From an uncultured Spirochaetota bacterium (GTDB taxonomy: Bacteria; Spirochaetota; UBA4802; UBA5368), in the NCBI GenBank assembly GCA_937864375.1, contig CALMJO010000550.1:1-14256 (forward strand): a stretch of 14,256 bases of DNA, read 5' to 3'. Below the pieces are notes generated by a model. The model had not been told where the DNA came from. It made no database searches and saw only the letters and a program-made list of their open reading frames with translations. Of this stretch, positions 7,426 to 13,560 are shown in pieces. The stretch's first letter is position 1, and each line of letters begins with the position of its first letter. A program made the position numbers and the translations under genes.

Positions 7426-7432
7426 AATGAAC

Positions 7433-7603
7433 CTATTTTTTTCTGAAAAATTCAACGACTCCCAGCAGGAATCCCGCAATCCCTATAATTACAGCCAGAG
7501 AGCTAACCACGATATCATTGGCATAAAAATAGAGGATATAATAAATGGCAAGTGAGATTATCAGGATCGCGGAGAGAACTATCAGCCTATCGATGATGTG
7601 CAT
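7433..7603 (-). CDS. Small protein with two predicted membrane helices, 56 aa, unknown function
   Basis: I read ATG 7603-7601 to TAG 7435-7433 as 56 codons. The product is almost all hydrophobic: a helix at about residues 7-28 (IVLSAILIISLAIYYILYFY) and another at about 31-53 (IVVSSLAVIIGIAGFLLGVV), then a basic FRKK tail. It overlaps the end of the preceding small gene by 17 bases and ends seven bases before ahbC; the ahbC ribosome site TAGG includes its stop codon, so translation is probably coupled. The DNA is AT-rich (19 G+C of 60 in 7501-7560), unlike ahbAB and ahbC. No strong ribosome site of its own is seen. I do not recognise the family. Confidence 0.65.
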   Translation of the reverse strand: MHIIDRLIVLSAILIISLAIYYILYFYANDIVVSSLAVIIGIAGFLLGVVEFFRKK

Positions 7604-7763
7604 TCTGTATCTTGATCTGTCCAGCCAGTTCCATGATGTTTTCCTTTACCGTCTTCGCTATCTCCCGCCGGACGACCCGAAGGAAAATCGAATAGAGGGC
7701 ATACAAACTTCCCGATACGCCCACGACTATCATCATGATATTTATCATCTGTGCGTGATTCAT
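7587..7763 (-). CDS. Small protein with one predicted membrane helix, 58 aa, unknown function
   Basis: ATG 7763 to TAG 7587-7589 gives 58 residues. A helix at about residues 6-28 (INIMMIVVGVSGSLYALYSI and on) is followed by a basic stretch RVVRREIAK and an amphipathic tail, which suggests an inner-membrane anchor with a cytoplasmic tail. The frame stays open upstream into ahbAB, but those codons are GC-rich shadow; the ATG preceded by AAGGCAGGG fits better. It sits between ahbAB (88-base gap) and the 56-codon membrane gene, which it overlaps. Function is unknown; position alone hints at a link with the haem enzymes. Confidence 0.6.
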   Translation of the reverse strand: MNHAQMINIMMIVVGVSGSLYALYSIFLRVVRREIAKTVKENIMELAGQIKIQNAHHR

Positions 7764-7851
7764 AAAACCCTGCCTTGTTTCACATTCCTCGATTAAATAT
7801 ACTATGAAATCATGGTTTGTCAAATAATTCCCGGTGTACCATTGCTGGCAT

Positions 7852-8880
7852 CTATCGCAGGTGGCGCGCCTCCCACTCTTCGAACTCCGGCGAGTAGTAC
7901 ACGACTCTCTTCTTCTTGTACTCCTTGAGGCTCCTGAGCACGAGGTGGTCCCGGATTCCCGACATTCCAGCAAGGGTTCCGATGATGCCGTCGAGATCCT
8001 TGTCGCTTTTCGCGTGAATCATTGCGAAGAGCGGGTGCTCCCACCTGCCGGGAAACACCGTGCGCCGGTAGAGGTGCGTGATGTGGGGGCTGCGCGCGAA
8101 CACCGGGACGAGCTCGTCCTCGCGCTCCGGCGGCACCTTCCACGCGGTCATCGCGTTCGCCCGGTAGCCCGCGTTCTGGTGGCGCAGCACCGCCGCGTAA
8201 CGGCGCATCACCCCGCGCTTCTTGAGCGCCTCGCCGATCCGCGCGGCGCGGTCCGGGTCGATCGCGATGCCCAGCTCGCGCGCCAGCACCGCGAAGGGAC
8301 CGCGCACCGTGGGTAGATCCCTCTGGAGAAGTACTACCGCCCGCACCTCTTCCCCGGTCAGGACTGCCGGCCCGGATTCGGCGCGCTCCGTCCTAGAAAC
8401 CGGCTCGCTCTCTTCGTCGCCCACCGCCAGCTGCACGCCTATCTTGAACAGGCGCTCGTTCCTGAGCACCAGGTAATCCTCGGCGCCGCATTGCAGCGCA
8501 AGGGCGCGCGCGTGCGCGTCTATGGACCTTCCCGGCGGGACCGCGAGCGTGAACCAGATGTTGTAATGGTGCGCACGAAGGTAGTTGTGGCTAACGCCCG
8601 GGTGAGCGCTGATGATGCCCGCCGCGCGGTCGGCCTCCGCTCCCCCCGGCACGCTCACGGCCACCAGGCTGGAATCATACCCCAGCGCCGACGCTTCGAA
8701 GATGGCCGACACTCCCCTGATTATCTGCGCCTCCTTCAGGGCTCGTATGGACGCGATAAGCTCTTCCTCGTCCAGTCCGAGCTCTGCGGCAAGCCCCTCC
8801 CAGGGGTCCGGCGACAGCGGGATGTCACGCTGGACGCGATTGAGGATGAGCTTCTCGGTCTTCGTGAAATGCGCTGTCAT
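7852..8880 (-). CDS. ahbAB: AhbA-AhbB fusion, siroheme decarboxylase
   Basis: A 342-residue protein that decarboxylates siroheme to 12,18-didecarboxysiroheme. It holds two Lrp/AsnC-like units in tandem. Residues about 1-155 carry a winged-helix segment (ILNRVQRDIPLSPDPWEGLA) and a RAM-like part with GVSHNYLRAHHYNIWFTL. Residues about 173-342 repeat this with LLQRDLPTVRGPFAVLA, ITHLYRRTVFPGRWEHPLFA and the AhbB-like end LKEYKKKRVVYY. AhbA and AhbB are usually separate chains of about 150-170 residues forming a heterodimer; here a charged linker (about 155-172) joins them. Automatic annotation may call it an AsnC-family regulator, but ahbC and ahbD nearby support the enzyme. ATG 8880 has GGAAG six bases upstream, and a promoter candidate precedes it. 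Confidence 0.92.
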   Translation of the reverse strand: MTAHFTKTEKLILNRVQRDIPLSPDPWEGLAAELGLDEEELIASIRALKEAQIIRGVSAIFEASALGYDSSLVAVSVPGGAEADRAAGIISAHPGVSHNYLRAHHYNIWFTLAVPPGRSIDAHARALALQCGAEDYLVLRNERLFKIGVQLAVGDEESEPVSRTERAESGPAVLTGEEVRAVVLLQRDLPTVRGPFAVLARELGIAIDPDRAARIGEALKKRGVMRRYAAVLRHQNAGYRANAMTAWKVPPEREDELVPVFARSPHITHLYRRTVFPGRWEHPLFAMIHAKSDKDLDGIIGTLAGMSGIRDHLVLRSLKEYKKKRVVYYSPEFEEWEARHLR

Positions 8881-8918
8881 GTTGTCTTCCGGCAGCCCCC
8901 TTCAAGGGTGAGTAGCGC

Positions 8919-8947
8919 ATGGTCCGCCCTGTGCCGGGAAATGTCAA
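8919..8947 (-). promoter_or_regulatory. Candidate promoter of ahbAB
   Basis: A perfect TTGACA lies at 8947-8942 on the minus strand, then a 17-base spacer and GACCAT (8924-8919, three of six consensus matches). Transcription would start about 35-40 bases before the ahbAB ATG and would let ahbAB, the two small genes and ahbC be read apart from the upstream genes. A small perfect palindrome CCCTTCAAGGG (8898-8908) lies in the leader. Confidence 0.5.
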
Positions 8948-8953
8948 CCATCT

Positions 8954-8994
8954 GTCGTGGGGGCCGGGGTTCGGCCTCGGCCGGCCCCTACGAC
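8954..8994. repeat. REP-like GC-rich palindrome carrying the stop codon of the upstream gene
   Basis: Arms 8954-8967 and 8981-8994 are complementary over 14 positions except one G/T pair (8959/8989), around a 13-base loop. On the minus strand the element begins GTCGTAGGGGCCGG and ends CCGGCCCCCACGAC. The TAG stop of the nitroreductase-like gene (8990-8988) lies inside it. Its form resembles dispersed intergenic palindromes (REP type), but a second copy is not present in this window, so repeat status is inferred. No U-run follows, so it is not a classic terminator. Confidence 0.6.
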
Positions 8995-10148
8995 GACGAC
9001 GTGACGAACCATTCCACCGGCATGCGAGGGCTCACGGGATCGGGATACCTTGTAACGTAGCCCACGCGAAGAATGAACTGGACGCTGCCGTCGGCCCCGA
9101 TCGCGCGCGCGGCCTCGGTGCGCCACGGCGCCTCCTCGAGCGCCTGCGTCATGGGATGGACCGCGATCATGCGCTCCCGCGCGCCCAGGAGCAGCCGCTG
9201 GAACCGCCTTCCCGTTTCAACAAGCTCCGGGACCGTGGAATCCCTGGACGTCATCACAATCCATCCCCCGCCCTCGCGCACCTGCCCCGCCACCAAGTCC
9301 ACCGTCCGCTCCCTGAAGTCCTTTTCGAGGACAGAGCCGCGGTCATAGAAATGCCTCACGAACCAGCCCGCAATCCCGTCTATCTCCATGCCTGCAGGGG
9401 TAAGTCCATTGCGGTGCTTCATCACGTCCGCGTCCCGCCAGCGGATCCAGTTCGCGAGCTCCTCCTGCGCTTCGTTCCGATACGCCTGTGCGCGGTTCGC
9501 CTCCATTGTCGAGCCGGCGATCCACTCGGCCCCCGCCGAGCCGTGAGAAAGGAAAATGGCCGAGGAGTCCTTCCCGCACAACGATGCGAGATCCGCAGAC
9601 GCGATCTCGCGCATGAGCATGCCCTTGCGGATTGTGCGGCGCGCTATGATCGTACCGGTTCGATCCTGTGACTTCCGATCTTCCTCGAGACGCACCTCGA
9701 GCACGTCCCGATCATGGGGTTTCCCTGCCATAACCGAATATTCCGCGCGCATTCCCATCGCCCCGGCCGCGAGCACAAGGTTTTCCAGGAAGGCCCCGAG
9801 CGAGAGCAAGAGCTCCCTGTTTCCGGGATCGACCGCCGGGAGGGCGCGCGCTGCATCAAATCCGATGACCCATCTGCCCTTTCCGACAACGCGTACCGTC
9901 CACGGCTGCGTGTTGTGCCCGCTCGGCGCGAGCGACGCAAGGCGAAGGACCTCGCGCTCCGCCGCAGTGAGACCACCGGCCGCCGATTTGCCCACGGGCT
10001 CAACCATGCCCGCCCGTGTCATCCCTGCACACGACATCCCGCCCAGGACGAGACACGCCGCCCCGGCCATCCTGAGAACTTCACGCCGGCTTTGAGTCCC
10101 GTTCCATGAAATCCGCTCAGGATATGAAGAAAATATTTTCTCATTCAT
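8988..10148 (-). CDS. Tat-exported nitroreductase-like (Acg family) FMN oxidoreductase
   Basis: A 386-residue protein. SRREVLR at residues 20-26 followed by a hydrophobic AGAACLVLGG stretch is a twin-arginine signal, so a cofactor-loaded protein is probably sent folded to the periplasm. C40 after the h-region lacks a good lipobox (Gly at -3), so lipidation is doubtful. LASLAPSGHNTQPW at 70-83 is the nitroreductase/Acg flavin-binding motif, and NRELLLSLGAFLENLVLAA at about 110-128 is also typical of this group. The substrate is unknown. ATG 10148 has AAGGAG five to six bases upstream, overlapping the stop of the barrel gene, so the two form an operon under the TetR operators. The last residues (TSSS) are encoded within or beside the REP-like palindrome, so the natural C-terminus may have been altered. 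Confidence 0.82.
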   Translation of the reverse strand: MNEKIFSSYPERISWNGTQSRREVLRMAGAACLVLGGMSCAGMTRAGMVEPVGKSAAGGLTAAEREVLRLASLAPSGHNTQPWTVRVVGKGRWVIGFDAARALPAVDPGNRELLLSLGAFLENLVLAAGAMGMRAEYSVMAGKPHDRDVLEVRLEEDRKSQDRTGTIIARRTIRKGMLMREIASADLASLCGKDSSAIFLSHGSAGAEWIAGSTMEANRAQAYRNEAQEELANWIRWRDADVMKHRNGLTPAGMEIDGIAGWFVRHFYDRGSVLEKDFRERTVDLVAGQVREGGGWIVMTSRDSTVPELVETGRRFQRLLLGARERMIAVHPMTQALEEAPWRTEAARAIGADGSVQFILRVGYVTRYPDPVSPRMPVEWFVTSSS

Positions 10149-10159
10149 GACCGCTCTCC

Positions 10160-10756
10160 TTACATGTCGAAAAAGTAACCGATTTTCAGCGATACCTCGG
10201 CGCTGAGCCTTTGGGGGGTATAGGACGCTCCCGCGACCTTCACCGTCCCGCCGTTAAGCACGAGGTGAGCCGCCGTCCACGGCTCCACGAACAGGTTTCC
10301 ATAAACTTTCCAGATGTAGCCTCCACCCACGGTGAGCACCGCGTTGTCCCACGAGGCATTTCCGCCGGGATTTTCATGGCGTATGGTATTGTGCCAGTAC
10401 TCGCCGCCCGCGCCCGCCCAGAAGCCCGCAAAGCGCTCCCCGAAAATGTAGTCCGCGATCACCGCGCCCACGAGCATGTCGTGGTCGGTGAAGTTTTTTT
10501 CGCCGATGAGCGCGTCCGGAAGGCTCACGCGCGCCCCCACGGCCCTGATCCTGAAATGATCCGCGCCGGCCCATGCCTGGAGCGAGAAGCCCGCCTCGCC
10601 CGTCGTCGCGCTCATGACTATGGGGAGCAGGTCAACCGTAAATCCCAGTGCACGCGCTCCGCTCGTTCCCGGCGCTTCTTCCGCCCCGACCGGTACGATC
10701 GCAGACATGGCAAGCATCAACGCGAGAGCCAGAGTTGTTAAACATGCTGTTTTCAT
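10160..10756 (-). CDS. Predicted outer-membrane beta-barrel protein with Sec signal peptide, unknown function
   Basis: A 198-residue protein. Residues 1-25 are a Sec signal peptide (Lys at 2, hydrophobic TTLALALMLAMSAIV, cleavage likely after VGA). The mature part alternates polar and hydrophobic residues, with many Gly and aromatic positions (GFSLQAWAGADHFRIRAVGARV, FAGFWAGAGGEYW, AVLTVGGGYIW, NLFVEPWTAAHLVL) and ends AEVSLKIGYFFDM, which suggests a small eight-strand barrel. I do not recognise a named family. ATG 10756 has AGGAGG six bases before it. It is the first gene after two TetR-type operators and shares its transcript with the Tat-exported oxidoreductase. Confidence 0.72.
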   Translation of the reverse strand: MKTACLTTLALALMLAMSAIVPVGAEEAPGTSGARALGFTVDLLPIVMSATTGEAGFSLQAWAGADHFRIRAVGARVSLPDALIGEKNFTDHDMLVGAVIADYIFGERFAGFWAGAGGEYWHNTIRHENPGGNASWDNAVLTVGGGYIWKVYGNLFVEPWTAAHLVLNGGTVKVAGASYTPQRLSAEVSLKIGYFFDM

Positions 10757-10770
10757 CGCCGCCTCCTGAA

Positions 10771-10788
10771 ATAGAGTAAATACTCTAT
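10771..10788. promoter_or_regulatory. TetR-type operator, copy 1 (barrel gene, downstream of the -10)
   Basis: ATAGAGTAAATACTCTAT has perfect 8-base arms around a central AA. It lies just before the ribosome site of the barrel gene, near the expected transcription start. It matches the copies at 10800-10815 and 11532-11549. Confidence 0.8.
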
Positions 10789-10795
10789 ATCACCA

Positions 10796-10823
10796 AAGAT
10801 AGAGCAAATACTCTAAACGTCAA
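10796..10823 (-). promoter_or_regulatory. Promoter of the barrel/oxidoreductase operon
   Basis: A -35 TTGACG lies at 10823-10818 and TATCTT at 10801-10796 on the minus strand, with a 16-base spacer occupied by operator copy 2. Five of six and four of six positions match consensus. Confidence 0.6.
10800..10815. promoter_or_regulatory. TetR-type operator, copy 2 (in the barrel-gene promoter spacer)
   Basis: TAGAGCAAATACTCTA is copy 1 with one mismatch; the centres are 28 bp apart. It fills the spacer between the -35 and -10 boxes of the barrel-gene promoter, the position for blocking RNA polymerase. Confidence 0.8.
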
Positions 10824-10850
10824 GAAAAAAGATGCGGTTTTTCCATTTTT

Positions 10851-10876
10851 TGCACGGCAAGACCGTGCGCCGTGCA
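10851..10876. other. GC-rich hairpin after the tetR stop
   Basis: TGCACGG (10851-10857) pairs with CCGTGCA (10870-10876); an alternative stem uses 10852-10857 with 10863-10868. It lies 12 bases past the tetR stop. In the tetR direction it is followed by A-rich, not T-rich, sequence, so it is not a standard intrinsic terminator. Confidence 0.35.
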
Positions 10877-10888
10877 GGGGATATCGCG

Positions 10889-11509
10889 CTAAACCAGGGC
10901 AGCCAGGGCCTTTTCAATCTCGGCGAGGGGACCGGGAGCCAGGTAGGGCTTGAGGAGGCAATATACCTGGTGGATGTTTTCGCGGATACGCGCGGGGGTG
11001 ATCCTGGGATTGTCGATGTAGAGCCAGGTAAGCCAGAGGTCGCTTACGATCCAGCCATTGATCAGGCTGGCCCTGAGCTCCCTTCCGGGGACCGGGCGCA
11101 GTATCCCGGCATCCGCGAGCTTCTCGTAAATCGCCGTCTGCTGTTCCATCCGGGTTTTGAGATTGGCCCGGTAGCGCTTCCTGAGGAGCTCGTCCTGACC
11201 CAGGAGCGTGGCGAGCTCCAGGTAGAAAAAGCGGTACTTGTAATAGAGGTCGCAGTTTAGAACATAAATGCCAACGAGCGCGGCCGCGGTCGGCGTCTCG
11301 TCGGCCGGCCGGATGTAGAGCGCGTCGAAGTCGCGCACTATGTTCGCGAAAATCTCGCGGATGATCTCTTCCTTGTTCCTGAAGTGATAGTAGAGGTTTC
11401 CGGGGCTTATCTCCATCCCTGCGGCGATGTGGTTGGTGGTTACGGCATAGGAGCCCCTTTCATTGAAGAGATCCAGAGCGGTCTGGACTATTCGTTCTCG
11501 CGTGTTCAC
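10889..11509 (-). CDS. TetR/AcrR-family transcriptional regulator
   Basis: A 206-residue repressor. The N-terminal HTH (about 4-55) reads RIVQTALDLFNERGSYAVTT, then IAAGMEISPGNLYYHFRNKEEIIREIF, the classic TetR signature. The rest is an all-helical ligand and dimer domain with many aromatic residues (YYKYRFFYLE, WIVSDLWLTWLYID), which suggests a hydrophobic effector. The start is GTG at 11509, with AGAGG about nine bases before; no ATG fits the domain. Operators upstream of itself (11532-11549) and of the barrel operon (10771-10788, 10800-10815) share one sequence, so autorepression and control of the barrel/oxidoreductase operon are likely. The ligand is unknown; a tetrapyrrole or other hydrophobic molecule is only a guess from the neighbours. 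Confidence 0.9.
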   Translation of the reverse strand: MNTRERIVQTALDLFNERGSYAVTTNHIAAGMEISPGNLYYHFRNKEEIIREIFANIVRDFDALYIRPADETPTAAALVGIYVLNCDLYYKYRFFYLELATLLGQDELLRKRYRANLKTRMEQQTAIYEKLADAGILRPVPGRELRASLINGWIVSDLWLTWLYIDNPRITPARIRENIHQVYCLLKPYLAPGPLAEIEKALAALV

Positions 11510-11531
11510 GGTATGAAGCCTCTGGGCCCTG

Positions 11532-11549
11532 TTAAAGTATTTACTCTAA
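11532..11549. promoter_or_regulatory. TetR-type operator, copy 3 (tetR promoter)
   Basis: On the minus strand it reads TTAGAGTAAATACTTTAA, the same core as the two barrel-gene copies, with one arm mismatch. It begins two bases after a perfect -35 TTGACA (11557-11552) and covers the spacer and -10 region (TTTAAC or TTAACA). This placement predicts autorepression. Confidence 0.78.
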
Positions 11550-11551
11550 CT

Positions 11552-11557
11552 TGTCAA
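11552..11557 (-). promoter_or_regulatory. -35 box of the tetR promoter
   Basis: Perfect TTGACA on the minus strand. The -10 is less clear (TTAACA with a 16-base spacer). tetR therefore has its own promoter in the 72-base gap after the transporter gene. Confidence 0.55.
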
Positions 11558-11581
11558 GACCATTACGGGGGCGCACAAGAG

Positions 11582-12475
11582 TCAGGAAAGGAACATGACG
11601 GCCGTGCCCGCGACGGCGATGAGAGCGCCGACCGTCTCTTTGACGGTCACACGCTCCCCGAAGATCGCGACCGAGGGAGCGATGATGAACACGGGGACGA
11701 GCGCCATGATCGTCGCGGCGATGCCGGTCGAGGCGTGCTGCACGGCGAAAAGCGAGAGCGATACTCCCAGGAACGGTCCAAAAAACGCGCCCAGCGCGGT
11801 AAAACCGAGCGCGGCACCATCGCGCGCAGCCGCGGGAAGCGTTCTCCATTTTCCCGTGACGATGAAGATGAGGGCGAACCCCGCGACGCCCGCGATGATC
11901 CTGATATGCGTGGCGGCAAAGGCGTCGTAGGCGCCCATCCCGTACTTGCTGAGGACGAGCCCGCCGGCCTGGCCCGCCGCTCCGCCCAGGGCGTAGAGGA
12001 GGCCCGCGGGAGAATGCGCCAGCGAAAACCCCTCCCCCTCCGGCGCCCTTGTCGTCACGACGAGCACGATCCCGCAGAGGGTTAGCGCCATGCCGATCGT
12101 ACCGGTAGTTCCGAGGCGCTCGTCGAACAGGAGCCAGCCCCCCAGCGCCGAAAGCGGCGGGGCGAGCGTCATGACGAGCATCGAGACGCGCGCACCCACT
12201 ATCGTGAATGCCTTGAAGAGGCAGAGGTCGCCGCCCACGAAGCCCACCAGCCCCGAAAGGCCGAGCCAGAGCCATTCATGGGAGCCCGCGTCCAGAGGGA
12301 GCGGAACACCGCGCGAGACGGACATGAAGCACGCGAGGAACAGGAAGGCCAGGAGTAGCCTGATGATGTTGACCTGCAGCGATCCCACGCGCCTGCCCGC
12401 GGCCTCGAAAGAGAGGGCGGATACCGTCCAGCAGAGCGCTGTCCCCAGCGCTGCGATTTCACCCTGGTGCGGCAT
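11582..12475 (-). CDS. EamA/DMT-family membrane transporter
   Basis: A 297-residue integral membrane protein with two EamA repeats of about five helices each. The first begins at MPHQGEIAALGTALCWTVSALSF and holds the helix-end motif LFDERLG at about 125-131; the second starts near SPAGLLYALGGAAGQAGG and holds the matching IFGERVTVKETVGALIAV near the C-terminus. ATG 12475 fits the first helix, with a GGGGAAA ribosome site; the longer upstream frame is ahbD shadow. It starts 23 bases after the ahbD stop, so it is probably co-transcribed with hemA-ahbD. DMT exporters carry amino acids, nucleotides, drugs and other small metabolites; the substrate here cannot be told. A tetrapyrrole-related substrate is a guess from context. 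Confidence 0.88.
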   Translation of the reverse strand: MPHQGEIAALGTALCWTVSALSFEAAGRRVGSLQVNIIRLLLAFLFLACFMSVSRGVPLPLDAGSHEWLWLGLSGLVGFVGGDLCLFKAFTIVGARVSMLVMTLAPPLSALGGWLLFDERLGTTGTIGMALTLCGIVLVVTTRAPEGEGFSLAHSPAGLLYALGGAAGQAGGLVLSKYGMGAYDAFAATHIRIIAGVAGFALIFIVTGKWRTLPAAARDGAALGFTALGAFFGPFLGVSLSLFAVQHASTGIAATIMALVPVFIIAPSVAIFGERVTVKETVGALIAVAGTAVMFLS

Positions 12476-12498
12476 CGTAGTTTCCCCGTATCCTTCCT

Positions 12499-13560
12499 TC
12501 AGGATCGCGCGCGCCTGGCTACGTACACGCAGTAGGGCTCCTCGTCGAAGCAATCCCCCGTCGCGTAGTAGGCACGAGCCCTGCACCCGGCGCAGAATGC
12601 CCTGTATTCGCACAGGCCGCACTTGCCCTTGAGGTTCTCGAGATCGCGCAGATCCCTGAAAAGCGGCGCGTGCTCCCATATATCCCTGAACGGCGTTTCC
12701 AGGACGTTGCCCGCCACGCTCGGCAGGTAGCCGCAGGGCTGGACCTCGCCCCTGTGCGAGATGAAGCACACGCCGCTTCCCGCGAGGCAGCCCCTCGTCA
12801 TGGCCGCCATGCCGTGTGTCTCCACGCTCACCGCGCGCCCCTCCTTTTTAGCCTCCTGGCGAATGATCCGGTAATAGTGCGGGGCGCAGGTCGCCTTAAA
12901 CTCAAGGGAGGTTTCCCGCGACTTCTTATAGAACCAGAGAAGCACCTCCTCGTACTTTTCCCTGGAGAGCATGTCGGTTTCCGCTATCTCGACGCCGCAT
13001 CCCACGGGGACGAGCATGAACAGGTGAAGAGCCTTCGCGCCCGTTTCCTCCGCGAGTCGGAGCACGCCCTCGATCTCGTCCACGTTGCGCCTGGTTACGG
13101 TAGTGTTGAACTGGAACTCGATTCCCTGGGCACGCATGTGGCGCGCCCCGTTCAGGGCCCGGTCGAATGAGCCCGGTATCCCCCTGAACCCGTCGTGGGA
13201 CGGCGCCGCCGCCCCGTCGATCGAGATGCTGACGCGCCGTATCCCGGCGCCGCGTATCTCGCGGGCGATGCGCTCGTCGATCATGGTCCCGTTCGTGGCG
13301 AGCGCCACCGGGAGCGATGACGCCGCGGCATGGCGCGCGATCTCGAAGATGTCGTCCCGGTAGAGAGGCTCCCCACCGGTGAGCACCATGATGGGCTTCG
13401 CGAACGACGCGATATCGTCGAGCACGCGCTTCACCTGGACGGTCGAAAGCTCGCCCCTGAAGACCGATTCGTCGGCCTCGGCGCGGCAGTGCGCGCAGCG
13501 CAGGTTGCATCGCTTGGTGAGCTCCCAGAATATGAGACGGGGCACTCCGGTGTTCATCAT
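12499..13560 (-). CDS. ahbD: AhbD, Fe-coproporphyrin III decarboxylase (haem synthase, radical SAM/SPASM)
   Basis: A 353-residue enzyme that oxidatively decarboxylates the two propionates of Fe-coproporphyrin III to vinyl groups, yielding haem b. The radical SAM cluster motif is C18-x3-C22-x2-C25 in TKRCNLRCAHCRAEA; TGGEP is at 61-65. Strong AhbD signatures are LHLFMLVPVGCGVEIAE, FKATCAPHYYRI, ETHGMAAMTRGCLAGSGVCF and VQPCGYLP. The SPASM cysteines C314, C317, C323, C326, C337 and C344 bind auxiliary clusters. ATG 13560 overlaps the hemA stop (ATGA); a second ATG follows at 13557, so the start could be one codon later. GGAG lies 11 bases before. Residue patterns separate it from AhbC/NirJ. Confidence 0.95.
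   Translation of the reverse strand: MMNTGVPRLIFWELTKRCNLRCAHCRAEADESVFRGELSTVQVKRVLDDIASFAKPIMVLTGGEPLYRDDIFEIARHAAASSLPVALATNGTMIDERIAREIRGAGIRRVSISIDGAAAPSHDGFRGIPGSFDRALNGARHMRAQGIEFQFNTTVTRRNVDEIEGVLRLAEETGAKALHLFMLVPVGCGVEIAETDMLSREKYEEVLLWFYKKSRETSLEFKATCAPHYYRIIRQEAKKEGRAVSVETHGMAAMTRGCLAGSGVCFISHRGEVQPCGYLPSVAGNVLETPFRDIWEHAPLFRDLRDLENLKGKCGLCEYRAFCAGCRARAYYATGDCFDEEPYCVYVARRARS

Noticed and set aside
7852..8880. Calling this gene an Lrp/AsnC transcriptional regulator
   Set aside because: Two tandem units, the AhbA/AhbB-type motifs and the adjoining ahbC and ahbD genes indicate siroheme decarboxylase.
10851..10876. Hairpin as an intrinsic terminator of tetR
   Set aside because: In the tetR direction the stem is followed by A residues rather than a T-run.
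12476..12769. N-terminal extension of the transporter to 395 residues
   Set aside because: The extra codons lie over ahbD and encode no membrane segment; ATG 12475 begins directly before the first helix.
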